Position numbers and translations under genes: made by a program
Notes under the pieces: generated by a model
What the model was told of the DNA's origin: nothing
Seen by the model: the letters and a program-made list of their open reading frames with translations, nothing else
Databases searched by the model: none
Source: Symsagittifera roscoffensis
Taxonomy: Eukaryota > Xenacoelomorpha > Acoela > Convolutidae
Assembly (NCBI RefSeq): GCF_963678635.1
Contig: NC_087066.1
Location: 27,967,301 to 28,031,300 of the forward strand
Reading direction: 5' to 3'
DNA: 64,000 bases
Shown here: positions 22,071 to 34,274 of the stretch, piece after piece
Position numbering within the stretch: position 1 is the stretch's first letter
Layout: each line of letters begins with the position of its first letter

Positions 22071-23710
22071 GGAAGGAAGATAGAGTTTAAACAGTTCTGA
22101 AAACTTAAGAAACTTTATTACATTTTCAATCTTGCTTGGGTTGTTCCGAAATTTTTATTGAAAAATTATCGACCAAATTTGTACAAATTTTTATTGGATA
22201 ATTGACCTCAACGATGAATTAAAGTTTTTTTGTTCTTTTCAATCAATAAAAAGGAAATAAAAAACAAAAAAAAATTAATAGGATAAAAAAATCTAATTAA
22301 TTTTAAAAAGTCGGCATAAAAGTCTGAAAAGTATAATTTTTGATAAATTTCTTGTCAAATCCAACTTACTTATATCAGTTTTTTTTAATCCACATTTCGA
22401 AAATTGTAAAAGAGAAACTGAAAACTCTTCCTTAGATTTTATCTAATGATGTTATAACGAAAAACATAAAAAAGTTTTTGTTATGTTTTTTCATAATAGT
22501 TTTCAAAATATAAATATTAACACAGAAAAAGATAAAGAAAGAGAGAACTGACGATCCATAAACCCCATTAAAATCCCTTTTGGGGTATACTTTTCTCAAA
22601 AGAAAGCCATTTATGGATGGGTCCAGCAATTCTGCCGGTTAATCAACCATAGTTACTTTTGGAACTTTACACTCTCTAATTTTTTTTCACTCTCTCTGTA
22701 ATATGTCTACAGCCTGGTGGGGTTATCCTGGATTTTCAGAAGTAGACTTTAGACTTTAGAGAGTGTATGAGCCATTATAAAGCGTTATATATAATAAAAT
22801 CACACTTCTATAACAGATTTCACGTTTAATAATACTCATTTTCAGTTAAAAATGGTTAAAAAATTCAAAATACGTTTTTTTCTCGATTTTTCAACATGGG
22901 TTACAACCCTGTCCAATACATCACGACAAATTGCTTGGACCAGGTTTCATTGGATTTGGAGAGAAAAAGTTTTTTTTTGTATTTTTTTTCACGACAGTAA
23001 AATGTAATGAAAATGAAACATTTCAAATTTTTGACCCGACATTACAGTGGGGCAAGCGTTTCAGAGGTTCCTAATGAATAGGAATGCCGGGTAGTTATTG
23101 CCTACTGCACCAAACGGCCCTGCATCAAACTTTTGATGACCTAAATGTGAAATTTGTCTTAGAACACTAATTTATTTAAGAAATGATCAAAATTCTAAAC
23201 TAACATTTATCATTTTTGTCAGGTATGCTTACATGTCTTCCTTGCTTGACTTGATTGGTGGGTTACCATTTATGTTGAAACAAAAAAATTGACAAGAAAA
23301 TTCCAATGTATTTTCAAAATTTAGTCAAGTTGACTAAACAGGGAAGTTGATAATAGCAGTGGGTGTTAACTTTCACACACTTTAGAAAAAAGAAATAACA
23401 TTCCCGGATTGATCCCTGCATGGAATTGTCAGCTACTCTAACCACAAGTATTTATACTATTAAATACAGTTGACTCATTTACCCAAAATCGAATCGACAT
23501 TCATTTCATTAAACCATATAAAGCCCAAAACTGCAACCGCTTCAAGGCCACTGTTAATGCTTCACCCTCGTAATTGAGTCTAATACGGTCTTGACCGAAA
23601 TTTGGTTTTCGAAAAACTTTTCACTTCTCGCTTTTGCTTTGTCAAAATCAGCTTTGGTAAATTTTTTGTAAAGAATTCTTCTTTCCTCAACTCTCAATCT
23701 TGAACCAACA
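22071..23710. other. AT-rich spacer, no gene seen
   Basis: Long A and T runs; the short ORFs (for example 22432-22629 minus and 23554-23745 minus) have no family features. It separates gypsy copy A from the polymerase B gene. Confidence 0.5.
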
Positions 23711-24391
23711 ATGCCTAACTCAAGTGGAAAACAGACACCAGTCATTTGTTCGACCTGCTCGAAAGTCTTTAGTTCACCAAGGAACTTGAGACGACATGAA
23801 CAAAATATGTATAAGATATTCGCAGCCCCACCGCCACCATCTAAATGTGACGAATGTCGAAAATCCTTCAGCTCGCTGGCGGAAGTTAGGGAGCATGTCG
23901 AGCTAGCTCACAAAGTGTCAACTGATAGTCTTTGTATCTACTGTCATACAATCTTCCCCTCGTTTGTGAAGTTCCGGCAACATATGTCGAAAAACCATCA
24001 ACTACCCATTTGGACTCCCGGGTATGAGGTGGGAACATCAACTGCTCCAACTGAATCTGCGTTTAGGGGAAATTTTAGACGATATGAGTTGAGCGATGGG
24101 GAGGATGAATTGGATCTGATGAATGTAATCATGCAAAACAAAGAGGAGATTGATGCGTTGATAGACAAAAGAGTGCAGGAAGGACATTGTAAATTTCAAC
24201 TGCATGTGGACGTGAGTAAGATAAAGTTCTCGAACGATATAAACGAAACTGGTGACGGGGAATTACGCCACGAGAAGACAACGTTATATCTGAATTCTAG
24301 GATGATCAATGTCGTCTTCAATGGAATCGAGAAAGAGACATATTTGGAATCAACACATATTTGCCAACAACAAGTTCGCTTCTCACGGTAG
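23711..24391 (+). CDS. N-terminal C2H2 zinc-finger part of the polymerase gene
   Basis: 226 open codons. Three C2H2-like fingers occupy roughly residues 13-105 (C-x2-C pairs at CSTC, CDEC and CIYC, each followed by His pairs). An acidic stretch (SDGEDELDLMN) follows, then FQLHVDVSKIKFS, which begins the conserved N-terminal domain of these polymerase genes. A frameshift near 24345-24375 moves the reading to the frame of 24309-24773. It could still make a short zinc-finger protein; more likely it is a remnant. Confidence 0.55.
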   Translation: MPNSSGKQTPVICSTCSKVFSSPRNLRRHEQNMYKIFAAPPPPSKCDECRKSFSSLAEVREHVELAHKVSTDSLCIYCHTIFPSFVKFRQHMSKNHQLPIWTPGYEVGTSTAPTESAFRGNFRRYELSDGEDELDLMNVIMQNKEEIDALIDKRVQEGHCKFQLHVDVSKIKFSNDINETGDGELRHEKTTLYLNSRMINVVFNGIEKETYLESTHICQQQVRFSR

Positions 24392-24762
24392 CGGTTGGAT
24401 TGCGGAGCGCATCAAAAAGCTGGCTGTAGTTTTTGCACTATTTTCTCCGATCCATGCTGGCTCATACATTGACCTTCTCAATTCATTAAAACCGGTGAAA
24501 CAGAGTTTCACCAGCATCAAAACGAGAAACGATCAGAAGTGCTTTCTATACTGCTTTGTGGCCGCGTACCATGATCGATGTTCGGATTCCACAACTGTTC
24601 TTTACCCTGCTGCCCAAAGCTACCAACATCAAAACAAACTGAAGAATTTCAAGCTCTCCCAAGAATCTGTTGTGAAAATTGAAGGCTGGTACGAGATGAC
24701 AATGGGACTACACGATATTGACCTACTTGAACAACTTAACAATTGTCAAGTCAATGTATTCG

Positions 24763-24857
24763 GTAAGCATTGATTTTTTGACAAAACATTTGTTTAATCA
24801 TCTATAACACATTACGTTCATCCAGAAACACGAGCACTTAATTGTTTGTTTTCTTTA
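24763..24857 (+). other. Candidate intron or insertion in the polymerase gene
   Basis: Coding similarity stops at NVF and resumes about 95 bases later at GELLPLRVSSK. The gap starts with GTAAGC and ends with a T-rich tract, TTGTTTTCTTTAG. Using a slightly later AG (near 24864) would restore the frame. It may be a true spliceosomal intron or a chance insertion. Confidence 0.35.
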
Positions 24858-25978
24858 GGTACAAAGAAGGTGAATTGCTACCTTTGAGAGTGTCTAGCAA
24901 AGTGATCTATGTGTTGACATACTGCTACTCAGCAACGGACAAACTCATCACTATGTGCTGATCACTGATTTGATGAGGGTGGTGGAATATGTGCGTGGAA
25001 AACTACACCTAGACCGAAATCAAAATTGCCGCAAATGCTTCCATACATGTTCATTCATCGATACACTACAAAGACACCATAAACCTTCTACCAAGAGGAG
25101 GGAGTGGTAATCACTATGCCTAAACCGGGAAAGGACACTCATCGTTTCAAAAGTTTAACTGCCCGCAGGCATGTACCGAGAGTTATTTACTTTGTCCTCG
25201 AATCGCTACTACTATCCAGTATACGGATTGCAACCCGAACCCGAAAAATCTAGCACCCAAACACTACAGATTCATCAACCAACCGGTTACGCTCTGGTCG
25301 TTGTTGAATTTGAATTTGGGAAGCGCAAACTTCTAAAGTTTGAACTGAAGAGAGGAGAAAATGTTTTGGAGGAATTGATCGCCTCGCTCGAATCGTTGGC
25401 GAAACAAATATACCTCGAAAAACGAAAGTATTACACGTTCACTGGCACACCAACTTGCACGCGTGAAGAAGCGCACACTTGTTGGATATGTGAAACAGAA
25501 TTTGCCTTAATGATCAAGTTTTACTTGATCAATGTCATTATACCAACAAGTTCTTGGGGTGGGTGCATAACGAATGCAACATCAATCGAAAAACGGCGAA
25601 CTATATTCCCGTAATAGCGCATAACTTGTCAAACAATGATCTGCATTTTTTTATATAAGCGCTCTCAAACAGTAACTCCGAAAACACTTACTCAATGATC
25701 CCGTCCATTGAGGAGAACTATGTATCACTCAGTATGTCGGTCTATATCAAATCATACACCAATAAAAACGGAAAGCTGAAAAAGTGTATGAAAATCTACG
25801 TTTAATAGACTCCTATAAATTCATATGCTGTCCCCCTTTCAAAACTTGTCGAAAACTTACCGGAAAAAAATTTTTCCTATGGAAAATTACTTTGAAGAAC
25901 TTTGTTACTCAGTAGAACAGATAACCTTGTTAAAACAAAAAGGTTTCTACCCGTATACATACTTAAGTAGTTTTGAAA

Positions 25979-28900
25979 AATTTCGAGAAACTCGACTGCC
26001 ACATAGAAAAATGTGGAGCAACATTCTACAAGGAGGGGAAATAAGTGTTTCGAAAAATCAGTACAACCATGCCATTTAAGTTTTCGCCGAAATGAAATGC
26101 GCATCACTAGGCGAGTATCATGATGCATACCTAGCATCGGACGTACTACTACTCGCTTCAGTATTCGAATCCTTTCGTTAAGTTTGTTACGAAACGTACG
26201 GATTAGATTGTGCATGCTACTTCACGGCTAGTAACTTCTCGGTTGGTGCAATCTTAAAAGTCTGCAATGCAGGACTCAAGTTACTTACTGAAAGGGTGCA
26301 TTTGAACATAGTTCAAAAAATGATTCGGGTAGGTATATCATCGATATGTGCACGCCGTTTTTTTTAAAGCCAGCAACAAATACCTCGAAGACTACAACCC
26401 TGAAGAGCCCTATAACTACCTATTGAATATAGACGCTAACAATTTATACGGGCGTTTTATGAAACACTGACCCCTTCCGATCAAAGATTTCTCAATAGTT
26501 GAGGAAAGTCTCGAATATATTTTGCAAGCCGACGATAACTCTGAGTGGGGATACATTTTGGAAGTTGATCTCAGTATACTTGAAGAGCTTCAAGACTACT
26601 TCGCAGACTACCCGCTAGCCCCCTCACGTGAAGTTATTGGCATGGGTAAAGTAAGTAACGAACAAAAACAGATGTTAGGGGAAATGGTGGTCACACCGCT
26701 ACCAAAGGTACCAAAACTGGTCAAACATTAGATCCAAAGGAAGGGTACGTTCTGCACTACCTTACATTAAAACTCTACATAGAACTAGGCTTAAAAGTTA
26801 CAAAATTGATTAAGGTCTTAAACTTTCGTCAAGGTAGATGGAAGGAGCCCTTTGTGGACTTAAACACTCGATTGAGAATGTCAGCGCGCAACAAATTTGG
26901 AGAGAACTTTTACTAGCTCATCGTAAATTCCGCATTCGGAAAAACTATGGAATCAAAACTAGGACGCAAAAAACTAGAAATTAATAGGAACGAAAGATAA
27001 TTGCTTCAAAAAACAGCTTTGAGCACGATGAAAAGCTTCCAGATAATCGACGAGGAAGTTGCTACTGTTTGTTTTGCTGTAACGAGTATTTCGTAGGACA
27101 AACCCATGATGATTGGTGCAAGTATTTTGGATTTGTCGAAAAGATTCATGTTTTACTTTCATTATCGACAAATGAAAGCAACATGACCCTTGAACTGCTA
27201 TACAGTGACACAGATTCGTTTACTTATGCGATAAATACCGAAGACGTATACGCAGATCTGCAAAAACTGAGCGATAGTTTTGATTTTTCCAACTACCCAA
27301 GCGATCACTTCTTATTAAGCAATGTGAATGAGAAGGTTATATTGAAGGTTATATTAAGAATTTCGAGAAACTCGTCTGCCACATAGAAAAATGTGGAGCA
27401 ACATTCTACAGGGAGGGGAAATAAGTGTTTCGAAAAATCAGTACAACCATGCCATTTAAGTTTTCGCCGAAATGAAATGCGCATCACTAGGCGAGTATCA
27501 TGATGCATACCTAGCATCGGACGTACTACTACTCGCTTCAGTATTCGAATCCTTTCGTTAAGTTTGTTACGAAACGTACGGATTAGATTGTGCATGCTAC
27601 TTCACGGCTAGTAACTTCTCGGTTGGTGCAATCTTAAAAGTCTGCAATGCAGGACTCAAGTTACTTACTGAAAGGGTGCATTTGAACATAGTTCAAAAAA
27701 TGATTCGGGTAGGGATGTCATCGATATGTGCACGCCGTTTTTTTTAAAGCCAGCAACAAATACCTCGAAGATTACAACCCTGAAGAGCCCTATAACTACC
27801 TATTGAATATAGACGCTAACAATTTATACGGGCGTTTTATGAAACACTGACCCCTTCCGATCAAAGATTTCTCAATAGTTGAGGATAGTCTCGAATATAT
27901 TTTGCAAGCCGACGATAACTCTGAGTGGGGATACATTTTGGAAGTTGATCTCAGTATACCTGAAGAGCTTCAAGACTACTTTGCAGACTACCCGCTAGCC
28001 CCCTCACGTGAAGTTATTGGCATGGGTAAAGTAAGTAACGAACAAAAACAGATGTTAGGGGAAATGGTGGTCACACCGCTACCAAAGGTACCAAAACTGG
28101 TCAAACATTAGATCCAAAGGAAGGGTACATTCTGCACTACCTTACATTAAAACTCTACATAGAACTAGGCTTAAAAGTTACAAATTTGATTAAGGTCTTA
28201 AACTTTCGTCAAGGTAGATGGATGGAGCCCTTTGTGTACTTAAACACTCGATTGAGAATGTCAGCGCGCAACAAATTTGGAGAGAACTTTTACAAGCTCA
28301 TCGTAAATTCCGCATTCGGAAAAACTATGGAATCAAAACTAGGACGCAAAAAACTAGAAATTAATAGGAACGAAAGATAATTGCTTCAAAAAACAGCTTT
28401 GAGCACGATGAAAAGCTTCCAGATAATCGACGAGGAAGTTGCTACTGTTTGTTTTGCTGTAACGAGTATTTCGTAGGACAAACCCATGATGATTGGTGCA
28501 AGTATTTTGGATTTGTCGAAAAGATTCATGTTTTACTTTCATTATCGACAAATGAAAGCAACATGACCCTTGAACTGCTATACAGTGACACAGATTCGTT
28601 TACTTATGCGATAAATACCGAAGACGTATACGCAGATCTGCAAAAACTGAGCGATAGTTTTGATTTTTCCAATACCCAAGCGATCACTTCTTGTTAAGCA
28701 ATGTGAATGAGAAGGTTATATTGAAGGTTATATTAAAAATTTCGAAAAACTCGACTGCCACATAGAAAAATGTGGAGCAACATTCTACAGGGAGGGGAAA
28801 TAAGTGTTTCGAAAAATCAGTACAACCATGCCATTTAAGTTTTCGCCGAAATGAAATGCGCATCACTAGGCGAGTATCATGATGCATACCTAGCATCGGA

Positions 28901-29557
28901 CGTACTACTACTCGCTTCAGTATTCGAATCCTTTCGTTAAGTTTGTTACGAAACGTACGGATTAGATTGTGCATGCTACTTCACGGCTAGTAACTTCTCG
29001 GTTGGTGCAATCTTAAAAGTCTGCAATGCAGGACTCAAGTTACTTACTGAAAGGGTGCATTTGAACATAGTTCAAAAAATGATTCGGGTAGGTATATCAT
29101 CGATATGTGCACGCCATTTTTTTTAAAGCCAGCAACAAATACCTCGAAGACTACAACCCTGAAGAGCCCTATAACTACCTATTGAATATAGACGCTAACA
29201 ATTTATACGGGCGTTTTATGAAACACTGACCCCTTCCGATCAAAGATTTTTCAATAGTTGAGGAAAGTCTCGAATATATTTTGCAAGCCGACGATAACTC
29301 TGAGTGGGGATACATTTTGGAAGTTGATCTCAGTATACCTGAAGAGCTTCAAGACTACTTTGCAGACTACCCGCTAGCCCCCTCACGTGAAGTTATTGGC
29401 ATGGGTAAAGTAAGTAACGAACAAAAACAGATGTTAGGGGAAATGGTGGTCACACCGCTACCAAAGGTACCAAAACTGGTCAAACATTAGATCCAAAGGA
29501 AGGGTACGTTCTGCACTACCTTACATTAAAACTCTACATAGAACTAGGCTTAAAAGT
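25979..29557 (+). repeat. Tandem repeat of the polymerase core, about 2.6 units of 1380 bases
   Basis: The unit starting near TTTCGAGAAACTCGACTGCC (25981) recurs at 27361 and 28741, at offsets of 1380 and 1379. The third unit stops at about 29557, before motif C. Motif A occurs three times and motif C twice. The units are nearly identical and share in-frame stops, for example TCGTTAAG near 26177 and AAACACTGA near 26462. Confidence 0.9.
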
Positions 29558-30290
29558 TTAAAATTTAAAATTTTTAAAACAAATACTCACCACAAACGCA
29601 CTTTTGTAATTTTGACGTGAACAAATTTAAAATTTTGAAATGATTTTTTGATAATGACACGATTTGGAATTTTTATGATTTGAAATGAATTAACATATTT
29701 AAACTTTTTTGAATTGAAAAAAATGGAATGCTATTATATATTGAGTCTTTAAAATATTCAGATTTGGGAACCGTTTCTGAATACCTGAAGAGCTACAATT
29801 AACACTGGAACTGGGCTTGCAAACGTTTATGGGCTTACAAAGCTAAAAGATGTTTATGGGCTACTCTGTTCTTCATTTAGATTCAACTAGCAAGAGGAGT
29901 GCAAAAGGAGTGGTGCACTACTCCCAGCAGCAACTTACACATCAGAGGTTCAGGGAAACATTACTGAGTGGAAAAACCCTTCGTATACAGAACTACTCAA
30001 TACAATCGAAAGCCCATACCAACATAATCATAGCGCACAACCAAAGTGTCTTTTCACCCTTCGACAGAAAAAGGTTCTTACTATTCGATGGGATAGCTAC
30101 ATTGCCCTTTGGACACATATCTACCGAAGAAAATGTGTTATTCCAGGCCATTGCGGAAGAAAGCGAGTGGGCAAACTCACAGTTGACAAACACCTCGACT
30201 TATAGCAGCAAAACAGCGAAAGCTGGCAATCACCTGAATTCAAGAGGAAGAGCTTCAAGAAGAAAGCGCAGCTAGCATTTCAAGAGACCC

Positions 30291-31079
30291 TCCGCCTATC
30301 AATAACCCATTCATTCTAACAGAAGCGTCTGTTAATTCTAGTCAGAAAAAAGGAGAAAACTTGATAAAACTGATCAATAAAATCTTTTAATTTAAAAATG
30401 TCGGCTAAATTACTTGCTGGAATTACGGCTGTAAATTTGTAAATATAAAACATTCAGCAAACATTGTTTTAAGTTAAATAGACTGGCGCAAAAGAGACTG
30501 GTAATTGCAACTTACCCTTGAAGCAGGAGCGAAGGGTTGCGTATTTAGTTTCCCTAAGTAAGCTAATAGTAAGGCTAAAAGAATCAAAACGGTATAAGTC
30601 GAAAATAAGGGAGAGTTGGAAATAAGTTTGAAAATAAAATAAGAAAAAGATCCGAACAATAATTACCAAAAATTTTACCGAAGTTTTTTTAAAGGAAATA
30701 CGAATGGTACTTTATGTAAACTCATATTTATATGAACGAAAAGGATGAGCTTGTAGATAAAAATAAGCGAGAAAACCGCAGCCGGATATACCCATACTTA
30801 TTAAGTGGTGGGAAAGTTTGGAAGGGAATAAATTTAACCACCGCGCGAGAATAAATAACAAAGTATTTTGTCTGTCGGGTGTTCTAAGAGAGAGGTCTTT
30901 TTATTTCGGGCAGGGTCCTTTGGGTCTTTAAAAAAACGATCCTACTTTTGGTAGGACCCCAATGACCCCCCGTCGAAAAGAACCCCCCCCCCCCTTAGGA
31001 CACACGGCGGATTACAATACTACGGCGGATTACAATTCTACTTATTTATAGCGTAAAACTAGCAGTTTATCGAGAATCG
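30291..31079. other. Spacer with poly-C and short repeats
   Basis: No gene. Near 30930-31040 there is a small hairpin (TCCTAC/GTAGGA), a run of C near 30985, and two direct copies of ACGGCGGATTACAAT close together. Confidence 0.45.
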
Positions 31080-32404
31080 TTGCCTTGTAGTATAGTTATT
31101 TGATCATCCAGCTGAACATATGCAAAAAGGGATATCAATCTCTCGAGGAAGCACAGAGGTTTGCGAAAATTGTCTGAATAAAAAAAGATCTCGAGCATTA
31201 ATATTCCTCAGTTTCTTTGAAAGTCAGAATAAATCGCGATACCTACAAGTGTAGCATGCTTTAACAAATTTTCCACATGCTACTAGCTGGACAAGGAAAA
31301 TGTTTTCAATACAATTAGGACCAACCCGCAGATTTTTTTTCGTCTCCATGAAAACTGCCTCCAACTTCATTGAAAAAATTCCAACCTTAATTAACACTAT
31401 CCCAATAAATAAGGTAGCTCGTCATCAATAAATAAAAAAAGCCAGATTAGGTATATAACCCATCAAGTCAAGTTGTAAACACATTACGTCTACAGTTTTT
31501 TAAAGAAACAGTTTTATAAAAAACACAATTGCTCATAAATATTGATAAGGTTAACTAATGAGTTTTAGAGAGGTTCTACTATTCAGATCCGGTCTTCGAC
31601 CATTCCATTCGCGATTTGAAATTTTTGCATGGTCAAAATTGAAATATTAACTAGAGTTATTTTAATCTTTTTTTTGAGTGTTTTCTTTATTTTCTGAGCA
31701 TTCACTCGATCCATATGTAGGTTGTCATCTACTATATCTCTTTAACTCAATGTTAGAAGACATTGACCAAATTTGAGATCGGTTTTTCACTGACGAAAAC
31801 TGGTACTTTTTTTGCGAAAGTCGGTAGCCAAAGGTCTTGAGACTTTGAAGTTGTACCATCTTTATCTTTATCTGTGAAGTTGTACCTATCTTTATCTGCG
31901 AAGATTTCATTGACGCTCAATGAACCGCCTCTACCTTCAGTGATTTTGCACTTTTTGAATTCCTTGAAGTTGATAATTTTGAAGGTAGCCTTGTTCCTTG
32001 CTGATGATCTACTTGGAGCTGTGACTACAGCTGGTTTTTGTTCCGACCACTATCGGGGAACAATAAGGATATATGTATAACGGTACGTTTTTTTTAAAAC
32101 TTCTTTCTCCAGTCAATTTTGAGCGCGTCGACACAAATTTGTAAGGGTTCAAAGTTGGTATGATATTATAGCGACATTGGGTGTGATTGGGATATTCAGT
32201 GTTTTTGAATAAGATGTCTCAGTGTCGAGAAGAGTTCGTCTGCATTTTTTGTTTTTCAGGTTAAATAAGATAAGAAATTGGACAAGAATTAGATGCTGAC
32301 CTCCAGCTTTTCAAAACTTAATGATTTGTGATTTTTCTTGAAGTGGGAAAACTCTGTTCCCCTTACACAGCAGCTGGCTATTTTTGATCTTTTTAGCCTA
32401 TTGA

Positions 32405-33165
32405 ACATCTTGCCTTTTATGAAAAAATGGTTATCATACAGTTTTCATATATGGAAATTATATGATAACTATTTTTTTTAGCTTCATATTTAATTTTCGT
32501 TTGGGATGAGCGATGTCCTTTAAATTGAGCAAAAGCACTCTTAAATAATTTAAATTTGTTATAAACAAGTTTGAACAATTTCTGAAAATCTTGCCTTTCT
32601 TGAAAAAATGGTTATCATACAGTTTTCATTATGCAAATTGTATGATAACCAATTTTTTTTCAAAAAAAAGTAAACGTAGTTATTTTTCATCACCAGACTG
32701 CTGCATATGGCTCAAATAGCCGGACAAACTAGATTGAATCTTTTTTCAATGGTTTTTAGAAAATGTATGAAAATTATTTGATATGCATTTTTCCAAACAT
32801 TTGATGCAGGCAACTATATGATAAGTTTTTTCGGTGTAGGGAAATGTAAGGTAAGCATTTTTGGTTTATGGAGGTCAACCCGAGGTGACATCGCCTTTCC
32901 AGGCCTTTTTGTTGCTTTTAATCTGTTTTCTATAAGACCGCTCAAAAACCGCTTAAAAACCGCTCAAATCTTGCTTGAGAAACCGTTCAAAAATCACCGC
33001 AAGAAATAAGCGGCTTTTGAGCGGTTTTTTAAGCAAGATTTGAGCAGTTTGAGCGGTTTATCTAAAAGAAACCGCTCAAATTGCCCAAACCGCTCAAATC
33101 TTGCTGAAAAACCGCTCAAACCGCTCATATCTTGAGCGGTTTTTGAGCGGGGTCTCGACCCGGGT
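32405..33165. repeat. Insertion in the leader of gypsy copy B
   Basis: Copy A runs from TTTTCAGCCCTAGGG to CAGATTCAGATCCCTTGAC in under 100 bases. Copy B has about 760 extra bases at that point. The insert holds two palindromic blocks with GGTTATCATACAGTTTTCAT and a matching ATGATAAC, and the GAGCGGTTT cluster. The TCATACA blocks link it to 13960-14780. Confidence 0.65.
32935..33155. repeat. Cluster of direct and inverted ACCGCTCAAA motifs
   Basis: Within about 220 bases, AACCGCTCAAA or its complement TTTGAGCGGTT occurs about ten times in both orientations. The spacing is irregular, and the spacer motif TCTTGCTTGA (or AGCAAGATTTGAG) recurs. The two strands could form several long hairpins. 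It is not a CRISPR, because units alternate in orientation and spacing is uneven. Confidence 0.85.
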
Positions 33166-33646
33166 ACCATTTCAGATCCCTTGACTTGAAAACGATTTTC
33201 CAGTGAGTGGCTTCACATTTTCCTCAGTTGTATCATTTTTGTTTATCAGTACAAAGACTCCCCACACCAATATTTAGTTCCAATTGCTCAGCTAGTACTT
33301 CGACTTCTATTTGGGTTTTCAGCCTTTTGTCGGCTTGTACATTTACTGGCGAGTCCTCGAGCGTGATCACTTCTGTGGCCAATAAATGAGCATATCGTTA
33401 AGTTGTTTTCTCTCTATTTTGCTCGTTTTTTTTTCGATTTAAAACATGATTTCTTAATTTACCGATGATGAAGTGTCCGATTTTAATTATGACAAAGGCT
33501 AACTTGCTCTGACAATTGATTTTCTGTTTCGGAGTAATAGCTAGATCGAGTTCACGCTGAAAATTAACGCATTAACTTAGTCGTTTTCTTGTGTGTTTTA
33601 GGAATTGCTTTAACGCCTGAAAATTTTCACGACCTCCACGATCGAA

Positions 33647-33907
33647 ATGGCAGAAAATAGTTCAAAAATTGACATTGATTCATTGAAAAATCTTCCTCAA
33701 GACTTGAATATTGACTCAAAAACTGTTATAACGATCCTTACGACCTTTTTGATTAAAAAAGAAACCCTTGAGAATGTTTCGATTGACAAAAAAAGGAAAA
33801 TGTTTGAATTAAAAACATCTTTTTTGAACTCGGAGAGCGCATCAATCAACAAGAACGATACTCAAGAAAAATTGTTTGCTTTTTTGAAACTTCCAAATGC
33901 ATATTAA
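33647..33907 (+). CDS. Small ORF1 of gypsy copy B, gag N-terminal part
   Basis: 86 intact codons from ATG to TAA, rich in Lys, Asp and Asn, with ILTTFLIKKETLENVS in the middle. Copy A has the same sequence with stops (18270-18540). It lies at the gag position; it may be a separate small protein or the N-terminus of gag. I recognise no domain. Confidence 0.5.
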   Translation: MAENSSKIDIDSLKNLPQDLNIDSKTVITILTTFLIKKETLENVSIDKKRKMFELKTSFLNSESASINKNDTQEKLFAFLKLPNAY

Positions 33908-34274
33908 CCCCTCCACCTTAAATTTACAGGCCAATTTGTCTAAATAGTTTAGTGTGAACTTCGTGGAGTTGTATGTTTTCCAGGAGCTATTAAAAATGTC
34001 TTCTTCTGACGCGCAGGGATTTTGTTCAGATAATTCCAATTATTTCAAAATTTTTCATATAGTGCTATATTTCAATCCATTTCAAATTGATATCATTTGT
34101 TAGAATATTTCAAATGTCAATCATCTCTGCTATTAAACACCTGCAGGTACCAACCAACGGCGTGTCTGTCACCTTCGGTGTGACCTCTACTTCTCTTTCT
34201 TTTGCTATATTTGTAAGATGAAGTTAGTTACCGATTGATTTTTGATTCTGGAATTTACTATTGTCGAAGGGACT

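Larger units (their letters stand above)
23711..30290 (+). pseudogene. Mobile-element family B DNA polymerase gene, decayed and internally triplicated
   Basis: It starts at ATG 23711 with C2H2-type fingers (CSTCSKVF, CDECRKSF, CIYCHTIF). Next come an element-type N-terminal domain (GSGWIAERIKKL near 24390; HHYVLITDL near 24940; CRKCFHTCSF near 25035) and an endonuclease VII/exonuclease-like region (HNECNINRK near 25572; IPVIAHNLSNNDLHFF near 25605). The polymerase core follows: GEYHDAYLASDVLLLASVF near 26110, DANNLYG near 26431 (motif A) and YSDTDSF near 27200 (motif C). A C-terminal piece lies at about 29850-30290 (SPFDRKRFLLFDGIATLPFGH). This is the protein-primed-type polymerase of Polinton/Maverick, adintovirus or related elements. 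It is split by many stops and frameshifts and by a 1380-base tandem repeat. I saw no retroviral-type integrase, capsid or terminal inverted repeats beside it. Confidence 0.75.

Noticed and set aside
30930-30965. Hairpin followed by a pyrimidine run as a rho-independent terminator
   Set aside because: Bacterial-type terminators have no meaning in this animal DNA; it is treated as a local repeat.
32935-33155. CRISPR-like array
   Set aside because: Units alternate in orientation, spacing is irregular, and the genome is eukaryotic.
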